Origin: Paenibacillus algorifonticola
Lineage (GTDB): Bacteria; Bacillota; Bacilli; Paenibacillales; Paenibacillaceae
Assembly (NCBI RefSeq): GCF_000971975.1
Contig: NZ_LAQO01000014.1
Span: 124,001-188,000, forward strand
Length of the DNA: 64,000 nucleotides
Reading direction: 5' to 3'
Every line of letters begins with the position of its first letter. Within the stretch, counting starts at the first letter, position 1. The notes beneath the pieces are model-generated. The model was not told the origin of the DNA and ran no database searches. It saw only the letters and a program-made list of their open reading frames with translations. Shown in pieces: positions 33,041 to 42,222 of the stretch. Both the position numbers and the translations under genes were made by a program.

Positions 33041-35129
33041 CGCGATCACCCCGTCTTCTGCGATATTTGCGAGCTAGGAAAATCAGCGATACGAGCACCA
33101 GCACCATAACGAGCGCTGCCGCGATAACGAAGCTGAGCACATCGGTGCGTTCCATCACATTGCTAATGACGGAGGATTGCTCGGGCTCGACATCTTTTTT
33201 AAACCGAAATGCGTTTATATTGCCGTCCTTGTCCGTCGATACGCCATCGCCGAACACCTTCCATACCGTCCCTTGGCTGGCGACCAGCTTGGAAGCTAAA
33301 TAATAATATTCCGAGCCTGCACCAGTAACGGCGAGCAAGCCATGTCCCGCCTCATACGGGGAATCAATCAGCTGCAAAGTCCCGATACGCTTGCCATAAT
33401 CGGAGTCGATGCTCATTTTCTCATTGGACTGCAAGCCTGCGCCACTTGCATCATATTTGAAGTACAGCGCGTCATTATGATCACGAATTACCTTGTTGCT
33501 TTGGAATGTCCCAATCGCGATGACGTTGCGGGCCTTCAAAACATCAGCAGCGACATCATCGTTATAAAAGAGAACATCTCCCGTATTGCCTTCTGCATAT
33601 TGGCCGAGCAGATTAAACAGGTTGGCTACCGTACGATAAGTGTAGGAATCTCGCTCCTTCGGCAGTACAACCGCTACCTGATTAAACGCCCCGTCCCGCA
33701 AAAAGGGATAAGGATAGTTGTTGAACAACAGCTCCGTCCGATCCTTCGTATTCAATTGCAGCACGGAATCCTTCGTCACGAAAGCCCACGGCATTTGGTT
33801 TTGATTTTGCACACAAACGGCATTTTTCAGCTCGAGATCGAAGGCGACAACGACGGAGAAGTTGCCGGAAATGTCCAGATTTTTCGGAATCGGCAGTGTA
33901 ATCGAATCGCCATTGGCCAGCTCCTCCGTCAGCTTCTTGCTGCCGATTGGCGTATTGTTAATGAGTACCGTCATCATCGAACGGTCAAAATCCAGGTTTT
34001 TCGCATAACGGAAATCGAGGCTGATTTTGCTTGCATCAGCGATGGAACGGTTGGCCGGCAGCGAAACAAAATACGCTTTCTCCTGATGACGAGGGCCTTT
34101 CAGCTCATCACCTGATTCGGTCAAAACGACATTGCGGCTAATGTTGACCACAGGCGTCGATACATCCGTGCTCTCATCGACGATTTTGCGGTTGCTATCG
34201 AGCTGCCCCATTAGAGCCTGATTCGCCACAAGGCGGCTCGCCTTCACCAGCATCGCCTCATCCTTCGCGGTCACAACGAGCGCCCATTGTTCCCCTTGGC
34301 GCACAAGCTGAATCAAGCCTTTGCCGTTCAAATCCGGCGTGCCAACTGCCGTTTTCAGCCCGCTTGGGAGCTGGTCATACAACGCGACAGCCGTTACGAG
34401 CTTTTTGCCTGCATAATATTCATCATCGAAGGCAAGCAGCGGAATCGTCTTGTCCTGAAGCGTATTCGCCTTGGCAAAGCCCGACAGCGCATAGACAGCC
34501 GCTTCCATTTCTTTTGCAGACGCCAGCGATGGCACCGCAATCGTATTCAAGCTTTTGCTGACCGTATCGAGGCTCGTAAACCGCTCATTAAAATCACGGA
34601 TTGAGCCGTCCAGCGGCTTGCTTACATAACGAACATCAACGCTTGAGCTGCGATACAGCTGGAGCCAATTGTCCCGCTCTTCATCAGGCGAGCAAATTTG
34701 ATCATTTACAATCGTCTGGATGCTTCCTTCTGTCGACAGCGTGTTTGTGCCTTCCTCCAGCAGTTCGCGAGGAATCGTCACGCTCAGGCGCTGCTTTTTC
34801 TCTACCGTGCGGTCAGGCCGGAAGGAATAAAAGGCTACGCCGTTGATCGCCAAAGTGACGCTGGAACGGTCCTTATCGGCGAGCTGCGACACCTTATAGT
34901 CCAAATTGACAACGACGCTGCTCACATTCCAATAGGACGGTATTTGAAAAAAGTCCTGCCGCGTCGCCATCACACCCGACATGGATGTATCTGCTGTAAT
35001 GAAGGGAATATCATAGCTTTCTGTTCCTACTGCCTCTGCTGCGCTTGCCGTTGCTGCTCCAAGCTGGCCCAGCTGTCCAAGCAGCAGCGCCATGCAAATG
35101 AAGGTAATGATGAATATGCGTCTTTTCAT
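33030..35129 (-). CDS. ydaN: BcsB-like exopolysaccharide subunit (YdaN-like)
   Basis: 699 residues: signal peptide (IFIITFICMALLLGQLGQLGAATASA), a long extracytoplasmic beta-rich region resembling cellulose-synthase subunit BcsB, and one C-terminal transmembrane helix (VLSFVIAAALVMVLVLVSLI) followed by a basic tail. BcsB-type proteins sit beside the synthase, guide the growing glycan and contact its membrane part. The start has GGAGGAG about 6 bases upstream. It follows the glycosyltransferase gene by 17 bp. In B. subtilis the equivalent YdaN is required for the c-di-GMP-controlled polysaccharide. Confidence 0.85.
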   Translation of the reverse strand: MKRRIFIITFICMALLLGQLGQLGAATASAAEAVGTESYDIPFITADTSMSGVMATRQDFFQIPSYWNVSSVVVNLDYKVSQLADKDRSSVTLAINGVAFYSFRPDRTVEKKQRLSVTIPRELLEEGTNTLSTEGSIQTIVNDQICSPDEERDNWLQLYRSSSVDVRYVSKPLDGSIRDFNERFTSLDTVSKSLNTIAVPSLASAKEMEAAVYALSGFAKANTLQDKTIPLLAFDDEYYAGKKLVTAVALYDQLPSGLKTAVGTPDLNGKGLIQLVRQGEQWALVVTAKDEAMLVKASRLVANQALMGQLDSNRKIVDESTDVSTPVVNISRNVVLTESGDELKGPRHQEKAYFVSLPANRSIADASKISLDFRYAKNLDFDRSMMTVLINNTPIGSKKLTEELANGDSITLPIPKNLDISGNFSVVVAFDLELKNAVCVQNQNQMPWAFVTKDSVLQLNTKDRTELLFNNYPYPFLRDGAFNQVAVVLPKERDSYTYRTVANLFNLLGQYAEGNTGDVLFYNDDVAADVLKARNVIAIGTFQSNKVIRDHNDALYFKYDASGAGLQSNEKMSIDSDYGKRIGTLQLIDSPYEAGHGLLAVTGAGSEYYYLASKLVASQGTVWKVFGDGVSTDKDGNINAFRFKKDVEPEQSSVISNVMERTDVLSFVIAAALVMVLVLVSLIFLARKYRRRRGDRDEA

Positions 35130-35146
35130 GATGCTCTCCTCCAGCT

Positions 35147-36397
35147 TTAATAACGTTCGGTTTTATACCATTTTGCTTCGCGCTTAAACACTAAATCCTT
35201 GAGGTAGGTATATAAGCCGTAAGCGGCAACAACCATCCACATTTGGCAATAGGATACGTACATCAGCATAATAATCCACACATTGGACAGCCTCAGCTCG
35301 CCTTTTTCCGTCGTTAGCGTAATATAAGTGCCTACAATAAACAGCGTGACCGCCAGCACCCAGAGAAAGGAGCTGAACCCGGCAATCGTCGTATGTACAT
35401 AACCTAAAGCGTGAAGAATGAGCAGCAGATCAGACATGACGAGCGACGTAAGCAGCAGAAAATAAATCGATAAAAAGTATAAAATATCAAAGCGGATGTT
35501 CGTCGCCGAGCGGTCAAACAGCAAGGGGATATTTTTCACAATGACATAAATATTGCCCTTCGCCCAACGCGTTCGCTGCTTGAACCACACCTTGACCGTT
35601 TGCGGCTCCTGCTCCCAGGTGACGGCCTTCGGCTGAAACTTGATTCGGTACCCCATCATGTAAATGCGGAAGCTGATCTCGGTATCCTCGGCAATTGCCT
35701 TCACATCCCAGCCGCCAATCCGCTCGACGATATGGCGCCACATAATGAAGTTCGTGCCTGGTATCGTGCAAAGCTTGAACAGCTTCCATCTGCCTGCCTG
35801 CGCCATCCATTGGAAGGACAGCGTCTCTATGTTAATGAAACGGGTGAGCAGATTCGTATCGCGGTTCCGCGTACGGAACTTCCCGATGACCGCGCCCAGC
35901 GTATCATCATTCGTAATTTCACCGACCAGATAGCGAAGCGCTTTGCGCTCCGGCGTATTGTCCGCGTCATAAATGGCGATCAACTCGCCTCGGCTCTGCT
36001 GAAAGCCAATGTTGAGCGCATTCGACTTGCCCTTGCCGCCTGTAACCTTGTCGGTGTTGATAATAATTAAATGGCGTCCTGCGTATCTGGCCTGCACCTC
36101 GGCAAGCAGCAACGCGCTATTATCCGAAGAATTATCATTAATGACGATAATTTCGTAGCGGTCATGCGGATAATCGAGTGCAAGCAGCGATTCTACAGTC
36201 TTCGTTATGACCTTGCCCTCATTGTGTGCCGGAACCATAATCGTGACGAAAGGGGTCTCTCCCTTGATTTCCGGTACAGGCTTCCCCTCGCTCTGAATAT
36301 AAAATAAATATCCGGCGATAATCAGCACCACATTGACGAGCAGAAGCGACCAAATACAGATAACGGCAATCAACATGAGGATGTCTGCGATTGTCAT
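35147..36397 (-). CDS. ydaM: Processive family-2 glycosyltransferase (YdaM-like)
   Basis: 416 residues with one N-terminal and about four C-terminal transmembrane segments around a GT2 domain. Visible motifs: TIMVPAHNEGKVI, nucleotide-binding DNSSDNS, the DAD of AIYDADNTPERKAL, the ED of AIAEDTEIS, and QRTRW (QxxRW) typical of processive synthases such as cellulose synthase. It is the catalytic polymerase of the operon; the sugar donor is not known. The start has AAGGAGA 7 bases upstream. Gene order around it matches the ydaJKLMN/pss type of locus. Confidence 0.9.
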   Translation of the reverse strand: MTIADILMLIAVICIWSLLLVNVVLIIAGYLFYIQSEGKPVPEIKGETPFVTIMVPAHNEGKVITKTVESLLALDYPHDRYEIIVINDNSSDNSALLLAEVQARYAGRHLIIINTDKVTGGKGKSNALNIGFQQSRGELIAIYDADNTPERKALRYLVGEITNDDTLGAVIGKFRTRNRDTNLLTRFINIETLSFQWMAQAGRWKLFKLCTIPGTNFIMWRHIVERIGGWDVKAIAEDTEISFRIYMMGYRIKFQPKAVTWEQEPQTVKVWFKQRTRWAKGNIYVIVKNIPLLFDRSATNIRFDILYFLSIYFLLLTSLVMSDLLLILHALGYVHTTIAGFSSFLWVLAVTLFIVGTYITLTTEKGELRLSNVWIIMLMYVSYCQMWMVVAAYGLYTYLKDLVFKREAKWYKTERY

Positions 36398-36407
36398 AGT
36401 TGTCTCC

Positions 36408-38012
36408 TTATTTGAAGTATTTGCGTCTGTAGAGTCGGTATCCGATCATAAAGAGGAAGCCGAATATGAGGAGCGACACAATAATAATGATGATAAAAAT
36501 TTTATTTTGCACATTAAACAGCGTGGAAAAGCTTACCGTTCCCTTGTCCGCATATTCATAATCAGAGCTGACCTGACGTACCGCATCATTCAAGGCTAGC
36601 GCTTGACCATTAATCGTCAGATGTCCGCCTTGCGAAAGGATGACATGCGCCTCGGTCCGTACCTCGTGGTCGTTTTGTTTATAATCCGTGAAGGTCATCC
36701 AGCTCTCCGTAATGCTGGCGAGATCGGCACTGAGCTGCACTTCATTTTCAGCAAAATCATACGTCAGCGCCGTATTCATCGGAAGCGGCTCCCAAGCCTT
36801 ACCCTCGCGGTCAAAGCCTGCAAGAAAGCTAGGGCTTATGCTGTAAAGCGACGAGGCGAAGGGCTGGGAAACGTTCGTCTGCGAACGGTACATCAGCTTC
36901 TTATTGGGCAGCAGCACCGCCGAATCGAAGAAGCCCATGCCATCCACAGCGTATTCCTTGTCGTAGGACCAGTACATTTCCGCCCCCATGCCAAGCGGGG
37001 CAATGCCGTAAGCGGCTAAAACGTCAATAAACGAGGTCATCTTCGTTTTGAGCGTCTGGTCATTTTGTCCAATAGTTGAAGCTACGACCGGCGCATTGAC
37101 CAGCACAGTGCCATTTCGCGACTGGACATATTTCAGCGTTTCCAGATAGCGCTGCATCGCCGGAAAATCCGAATTGCTGAAAACCGGCTGGACGCTAATC
37201 GCAAAAGGAATGCCTGCATCATATAATGTATCGGCCATCCCGGCCAAAAGCGTTAAGTCCGAAAACGGGTAAATCTCCTTAAATAGCAGGTAGGTTTGCC
37301 CCAGCTCGGCAAGTCCAAGCCAATCTTTCAGCACATACGACATCGCCAGCTCGCTCAAATTCCCCTTCTGAAAATAAGGCACATACGCAGCATGCTCATT
37401 CCTCGCTGCGTAGGGAGAGCTCTCGTTCGCCCCGCTATTTTGCGTTGGCGTAAAGCTGCCGTATACCTCAGCCTGAGGTTTCGCTGTCGTCTGCTGCATT
37501 ACGATGTATGGGGTGTTTTGCACACGCATCGCCGCATCCGAGTACGGGCCGATCGCGAGCAGCATCGTTTCCTCGCTCGGCGTTTGTTCAATGCCAATAT
37601 GCAGCGCTTCCTGCTGCGAGGCAGGCAATTCCTCGCCAATGTGAAAATAATCGCCCCGATAGACTGCCCTATCCTGTACAAAAGCCGCATTCGTCAGCTC
37701 CATATCAGCTGCATTGCGTACTAGAATCACCTTGCGGTACTGCTTCAGCATGCCGCCTGAGTAACCATCCACGGAGAGGAGTGTAACCTGCACTCCGAAA
37801 GCGGCGAGCTGCTGCTGGAGCGCCTCTACATTGCCAGACTTTGGCGTGTCCTTGGCCAAGCTGTCATACAACAGCAGCACGCGGATCGGCTCCGCCTCTC
37901 TTTCTGCGGCAGCAGCGAGAGAAGAAGTAGAAGAACTATAAAGCAAGCAGAGCAACAGCAGCAGGTTCAATAGCGTTTTCGGTAATGGTTGTCTACATTT
38001 GCTTTTTTTCAC
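36408..38012 (-). CDS. ydaL: DUF2334-type membrane-anchored protein (YdaL-like)
   Basis: 534 residues: signal peptide, an N-terminal region PIRVLLLYDSLAKDTPKSGN resembling a glutamine-amidotransferase-like fold, a polysaccharide-deacetylase-like DUF2334 domain (about 240-400, YLLFKEIYPFSDLTLLAGMA), and a C-terminal transmembrane helix with a basic tail. The position usually holding a metal-binding Asp-Asp pair reads Lys-Glu here, so deacetylase activity is doubtful. The GTG start has a GGAAGG site upstream. It lies 10 bp before the GT2 gene. Family assignment is by operon context and partial motif. Confidence 0.65.
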   Translation of the reverse strand: MKKSKCRQPLPKTLLNLLLLLCLLYSSSTSSLAAAAEREAEPIRVLLLYDSLAKDTPKSGNVEALQQQLAAFGVQVTLLSVDGYSGGMLKQYRKVILVRNAADMELTNAAFVQDRAVYRGDYFHIGEELPASQQEALHIGIEQTPSEETMLLAIGPYSDAAMRVQNTPYIVMQQTTAKPQAEVYGSFTPTQNSGANESSPYAARNEHAAYVPYFQKGNLSELAMSYVLKDWLGLAELGQTYLLFKEIYPFSDLTLLAGMADTLYDAGIPFAISVQPVFSNSDFPAMQRYLETLKYVQSRNGTVLVNAPVVASTIGQNDQTLKTKMTSFIDVLAAYGIAPLGMGAEMYWSYDKEYAVDGMGFFDSAVLLPNKKLMYRSQTNVSQPFASSLYSISPSFLAGFDREGKAWEPLPMNTALTYDFAENEVQLSADLASITESWMTFTDYKQNDHEVRTEAHVILSQGGHLTINGQALALNDAVRQVSSDYEYADKGTVSFSTLFNVQNKIFIIIIIVSLLIFGFLFMIGYRLYRRKYFK

Positions 38013-38016
38013 CTTC

Positions 38017-39645
38017 TCACCTTCCCAGCCTCTCTACATGTATTTCGTTTGGCGAATCCTGCTCCTGCTCGCTATGCCATAATCTGCGGCGCACGCCGTC
38101 AGCGATGACCAAAAACGTAATGAGATCGAATGCCACGGTGAACAGAAATTCATGCTTCGCCAAATCGGCGTCCCCCGCCCCAATAATCGAGACGAATATG
38201 CCGGACAAGCCGGCCAGCATCATCATGACAATGAGCGGCAGGCGCGAAGCCCGCCTTAGATTTCGCGCCCTGATCGCCGCTATGAAAGCCGGCATATATA
38301 CGGAGGCGACGACAATCATCCAGATGACGATGAAACCGAATGTTTTGGGCGCTAGCGCCTCTTTCAGCAAGCTGTAGCCGGAGAAAAAGACCGTCTGCTG
38401 GCCGAACGGCTTGCCAGCCGACTTTTCATAATTGCCCATCGCCGCGGGGCGGATAGTAAACGCATTTTTCGCTGCCAAGTTCAGCATGCTTCCAGCCTGG
38501 TTCGGATGGCTGATATAATAGCCGACAATTGCACCAAAGCCATACTGGCTATAGAAATTTTCCTCCAAAATCGGAGAATCCACATCCACCGTCGTAAACG
38601 GCTCATAATAAATGCTGTCCTTCAAAATCGCATATTGCTTGTCCATGCCGAGCGCCTCCAAGGCACCCTCCGGATCGTCCGAGCCCATCAGCACCCCGCG
38701 CGTCATCGCATGGTATTTGTTAATGTTGACGAACTCCTTCGGAATGAGCACATACGTTGCAATGCCTGCAAGCATCAGAATGGTGAGCGAAGTCAGCATG
38801 AGCACGCGGAACGTCCGCTTCACATGGATGAATAGGAAGAACAAGCCGATGACGGCAATAATGACGCCAACCGGAGCATTTTGCTGCTTGCTCGTCGTCA
38901 GCAGAAAGCCGCTTACCGTAAACACGGCGAGCATGGCGTAATCATTGTACCGCCGGCGGTAAAGCAGCAGCCCTGAGGCAAAGACGAGCATCATCATAAT
39001 AAGCACGATGCCTTCGCTGAAAAAAGAGTTGAAAAACGCCGTATACCCGGTGTCTCCAAACATAAAAATCGCCAGCAGCGCGATAATATAGCCGTATTTA
39101 CGGGCGATTTTCCAAGTCAGGCTCTCAACGAGCAAATAAATCGCAATGACGTAAAGAATCGTCAATATGGCCGCCTGAAACCGCACATCGAACACTTGGC
39201 TGCTTGCCAGCAGCGTGTTCAGCGCAACCGACAATTGAATAAACCATGACTGCGAGGACGTAAAGGTTGTCCCATTTTCATTGTAATATTGCAAAATGCC
39301 AAATTTCTTTACAAAGTAGCCGAGATATTGGCTGTCATAATCCGAGGCGCTAAAATACAAGCCATTGCTGTACAAAATACGGAAAAAATCCCCGTTGTCC
39401 GCCATCCCAATATACGGTGGTGTGAACAAGGCGATGATGGTAATAATCAGCACTGCTAATGCCGCAAAGCTGGCAGGCGATAGGTATCGGCTGAATAAGG
39501 CGTAGGCTCGCCGAGCGTAGTGCTTGGCCCTGTCTGCTATCATGGTGGGCGCCTTCTTTCTTAATATCTTTTTTAAAAGCATGTTGAAAAAGGCAAGCGG
39601 AGTGAAAGGTTTGAGCTGGAGAAACGGAGTGGTCGCCTTTGTCAT
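38017..39645 (-). CDS. Polytopic membrane protein, WsfD-like putative glycosyl transferase
   Basis: 542 residues with about eleven transmembrane segments. The loop after the first helix, PPYIGMADNGDFFRI, holds an acidic pair like the catalytic loop of GT-C-type enzymes, and I associate this motif with the WsfD-type S-layer glycan hexose transferases. There is no counterpart in the B. subtilis ydaJKLMN operon, so this is an accessory insertion. It may decorate or export the polysaccharide. The start is unsure: ATG 39645 has a poor site, while ATG 39543 has AAGAAGG 9 bases upstream and removes 34 low-value residues. It is 4 bp from the YdaL-like gene. Confidence 0.6.
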   Translation of the reverse strand: MTKATTPFLQLKPFTPLAFFNMLLKKILRKKAPTMIADRAKHYARRAYALFSRYLSPASFAALAVLIITIIALFTPPYIGMADNGDFFRILYSNGLYFSASDYDSQYLGYFVKKFGILQYYNENGTTFTSSQSWFIQLSVALNTLLASSQVFDVRFQAAILTILYVIAIYLLVESLTWKIARKYGYIIALLAIFMFGDTGYTAFFNSFFSEGIVLIMMMLVFASGLLLYRRRYNDYAMLAVFTVSGFLLTTSKQQNAPVGVIIAVIGLFFLFIHVKRTFRVLMLTSLTILMLAGIATYVLIPKEFVNINKYHAMTRGVLMGSDDPEGALEALGMDKQYAILKDSIYYEPFTTVDVDSPILEENFYSQYGFGAIVGYYISHPNQAGSMLNLAAKNAFTIRPAAMGNYEKSAGKPFGQQTVFFSGYSLLKEALAPKTFGFIVIWMIVVASVYMPAFIAAIRARNLRRASRLPLIVMMMLAGLSGIFVSIIGAGDADLAKHEFLFTVAFDLITFLVIADGVRRRLWHSEQEQDSPNEIHVERLGR

Positions 39646-39747
39646 TGGATTTCTACAGCTAAATCATTTTTAATTCAATAAATCCAGTGGCAACAGCGAT
39701 CGTAAGCCAAACCTTTCACGCAGTGATGATCCTTTTTCACCATGCTT

Positions 39748-40932
39748 TTAGTAAGTATAAGCAAGCAAAGCCATTAGGTTGTCGAAGGAATAGGCCTGCT
39801 GAGCAGCCGTATCGCCAAAGCCGCCGAGCAGCGAGCTTCCGACCTCCTCGATCTGGAACTCATTCATTTTGCCAATACTATCGGCATATAGGGTTTGATC
39901 GCCAATCACGGAGCCAATCATCGCCGTAATCGCGTAGATGGCAGTAGAGCGCGTATCCGTTGTGGCTGCGCCTTCCCTCGTATATTGGCCATAAAGCGTA
40001 CCCGCCTTAACCCTTTCCTTTATGTATCGGATGCTTTCGGCTTTTTCTTCACCCATTTCGGCTAATGCGAGCACAGTTAACAAGGATTCCACCATATTTA
40101 TATGATCCGAGCTGTATTTACCCGCCCCATAATCATATCGCGTCTCATAGAAAGGGAATTCATCCGACAGATAACCGTCCTTGATGATTTTCTCCATACT
40201 AGCGATCAGCGTTTGCCGCTCCCCCGCCTCGATAGGCAGCAGTCCCAACGTCTTCAAATCGATATAGCAGAGCGTAATAAAATCATTCGTTATTTTGTAG
40301 GTTTCATCATAAAAATCATACAAATAGCCATTTTTGACATTATGCTCGTAAAAACGCTTTCCGAAGCTGTCGGCCTCCTGCATGTAGGCTTCACTTTGAA
40401 AAACGTCGCTGGCTTCATAAAGTGCCCGAATAATGCGAAGATCATCAACTGCCGCGTTCAGCGTGTAACGCTTTTGCAGCTTGGGACTGAAGCGGTAGCT
40501 GAAGGCCGCCTCCATATTAAAGGTTTGCTTGGCGAGCGTCCATTCCGCCTCAAAAGCAGACTTTTGCTGCGTTAATGCTTTATAGCGCATCATAAGTCCC
40601 GCGGACTCGCTAAGCATTTCATGCCCCGTCGTCAGCTCCGCAGTTTGCTCCGTATCCTGCAAATTCGTATAAATGCCAGCCGTTCCAGACAGCTCAGTCG
40701 TTATAAAATGATACAGCTTCTGCCGCTTGTCCTGCATCTGCAGCTTATCTCCATAATGCTGCTCTGGCAGCAATGTTATTACCGCAGGCGTTTCCTTTGA
40801 CGATGCCGGGGACGCCCGCAATGAGGACGGAGTTGGCTGCTCCGAGCGTCCACATGCGGTTAACAATAACACGAACGTTATAGCGGTTAAGATCCCTTTT
40901 TTGCTCGTACCGCTTGATTTTATTTTGCGCAT
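39748..40932 (-). CDS. ydaJ: GH8-like lipoprotein (YdaJ-like), first gene of the exopolysaccharide operon
   Basis: 394 residues. The N-terminus MRKIKSSGTSKKGILTAITF continues into a lipobox (LLTAC), so the protein is probably a lipoprotein. The body resembles the helical barrel of family-8 glycosidases such as BcsZ and YdaJ, whose members trim or release the polymer made by the operon. Segments such as ADSFGKRFYEHNVKNGYLYD and RYDYGAGKYSSDHINMVESL fit that fold; the catalytic residues are not assigned. It is separated from the next gene by 102 bp and starts 60 bp after the stop of the alkyltransferase-like gene. Confidence 0.7.
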   Translation of the reverse strand: MRKIKSSGTSKKGILTAITFVLLLTACGRSEQPTPSSLRASPASSKETPAVITLLPEQHYGDKLQMQDKRQKLYHFITTELSGTAGIYTNLQDTEQTAELTTGHEMLSESAGLMMRYKALTQQKSAFEAEWTLAKQTFNMEAAFSYRFSPKLQKRYTLNAAVDDLRIIRALYEASDVFQSEAYMQEADSFGKRFYEHNVKNGYLYDFYDETYKITNDFITLCYIDLKTLGLLPIEAGERQTLIASMEKIIKDGYLSDEFPFYETRYDYGAGKYSSDHINMVESLLTVLALAEMGEEKAESIRYIKERVKAGTLYGQYTREGAATTDTRSTAIYAITAMIGSVIGDQTLYADSIGKMNEFQIEEVGSSLLGGFGDTAAQQAYSFDNLMALLAYTY

Positions 40933-40992
40933 CCGTCTGCCTCGTTTCTCTGAATCCGGTCATTTTTGTAGAATAGATTTGCTTATCCGCGA

Positions 40993-41361
40993 TTACAACA
41001 TTTGGTCGACATCGTCCGGGTCTATATTATCCCACGCTCCCATTATGTCCGCCGGCGCCGGATTAAACCGATATTTTGCCAAATCCAGCTTTCCCTGCAC
41101 ACTCACCTCGATGCCCTCTTCCTCCAAACGAGACCGCTGCTCCATATTCCCCTCTTCACTCTGGATAGCTATTTCGCCTTGGGCATTGACGACGCGGTGC
41201 CACGGCAGCTGATGAATGCTGCTCTGCGTATGCAAAATCCGCACGACCTGTCGCGCCCCTCTGCGGCTTCCCGCAAGCTCGGCAATCTGCCCATAGCTCA
41301 TGACAGCTCCCGCTGGAATGCTTTTTATGATTTCAATGACTCTTTTCGTAAATGGCTGCAT
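40993..41361 (-). CDS. Alkyltransferase-like protein (ATL)
   Basis: 122 residues of the O6-alkylguanine-DNA alkyltransferase family. The conserved active-site PCHRV reads PWHRV here (in LPWHRVVNAQGEI), replacing the alkyl-accepting Cys with Trp. Such ATL proteins bind O6-alkylguanine without repairing it and hand the lesion to nucleotide excision repair. The DNA-recognition helix and Arg finger region (SYGQIAELAGSRRGARQV) are intact. ATG 41361 has GGAGG 5 bases upstream; an upstream extension of 33 codons is not supported. Confidence 0.88.
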   Translation of the reverse strand: MQPFTKRVIEIIKSIPAGAVMSYGQIAELAGSRRGARQVVRILHTQSSIHQLPWHRVVNAQGEIAIQSEEGNMEQRSRLEEEGIEVSVQGKLDLAKYRFNPAPADIMGAWDNIDPDDVDQML

Positions 41362-41553
41362 GATGGCCTCCGATAGCAAGCTTATTTTTCTTTTGAAAAG
41401 ATTGTAACATGTTTCAGCATTCGACTGATTTCTACATTTTATATTTATATTTAAATTCAACTATAAAAAGAAATTCAAAAAAGACAAACGCGTAGATCTC
41501 TAGAGAACTACGGCCTGCCTTATTTTAGAGCACATTAGATGATAATTGTCCGA

Positions 41554-42120
41554 TCAAGCTTTGCTTGCCATGTAGGCGATTTGCTCCAGCCATGCTTTAC
41601 GCGTTGCCTCATCAGAGCCTGGGACGGATTCGAGGAAAAGATGGTACATAACCTCCAGCCCGCAATATTCGAAAATCCCTTTATCCGACGTTAAACGCAG
41701 CGCCTCTCCCATGCCATTTGCTTCGTATTCCGCTTTAGACTTGCCTTGTGTGTTGATAATGACGGTCTTTTTACCCTTTAACAGCCCCATCTGCACGCCA
41801 TTTACATACTTATAGGCAAAACCGTAAGAAAATACGCGCTCGATATAACCTTTCATCATAGCGGGCAGCCCGGTCCACCAAATCGGGTAAATAAACGTGA
41901 TGACGTCGGCCCATTTTAAATGCTGCTGCTCCTGTTCAATATCCTCGCTCAGCCCGCCAATGATTTCACTCGCACTGACGATTGGCTGAAACCCTAGCTC
42001 ATACAAATCCCGCACAACGACTTCATGCCCTTTCTTCTTCAAGCCTTCGACCGCTGTCTCCAAAATAGCGTGGTTAAAGCTTTCTTTCCTCGGATGTGCG
42101 TACACGATTAAATGATTCAT
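41554..42120 (-). CDS. Flavodoxin-fold NAD(P)H oxidoreductase (quinone reductase family)
   Basis: 188 residues. MNHLIVYAHPRKESFNHAIL is the FMN/FAD-binding start of the NQO1/KefF/YwrO group, and FIYPIWWTGLPAMMKGYIER is its central motif. The family reduces quinones, nitro or azo compounds using NAD(P)H and a flavin. A palindrome identical to the one before the adjacent TetR gene (TGATTGATCAATCA at 42157-42170) lies 37 bp upstream of the start, so it is the probable TetR target. Transcription runs in the same direction as tetR, but the tetR terminator separates the two. Confidence 0.9.
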   Translation of the reverse strand: MNHLIVYAHPRKESFNHAILETAVEGLKKKGHEVVVRDLYELGFQPIVSASEIIGGLSEDIEQEQQHLKWADVITFIYPIWWTGLPAMMKGYIERVFSYGFAYKYVNGVQMGLLKGKKTVIINTQGKSKAEYEANGMGEALRLTSDKGIFEYCGLEVMYHLFLESVPGSDEATRKAWLEQIAYMASKA

Positions 42121-42156
42121 TTGAATAGCTCCTCTCGATTTTCAACTCATTTTTTG

Positions 42157-42170
42157 TGATTGATCAATCA
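42157..42170. promoter_or_regulatory. TetR-type operator before the oxidoreductase gene
   Basis: The perfect palindrome TGATTGATCAATCA, within GTGATTGATCAATCAAT. The same 17-bp sequence, inverted, occurs upstream of the tetR gene at 42767-42784. Confidence 0.8.
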
Positions 42171-42190
42171 ATTACTAATAATTAAAAAAA

Positions 42191-42222
42191 AGACCTACAG
42201 CAAAAGCTGTTAACAATGGTCT
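42191..42222 (-). terminator. Terminator of the tetR gene
   Basis: On the minus strand AGACC...GGTCT with an inner AACAGC-TTTT-GCTGT stem is followed by TTTTTTT. It overlaps the tetR stop codon. Confidence 0.75.
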
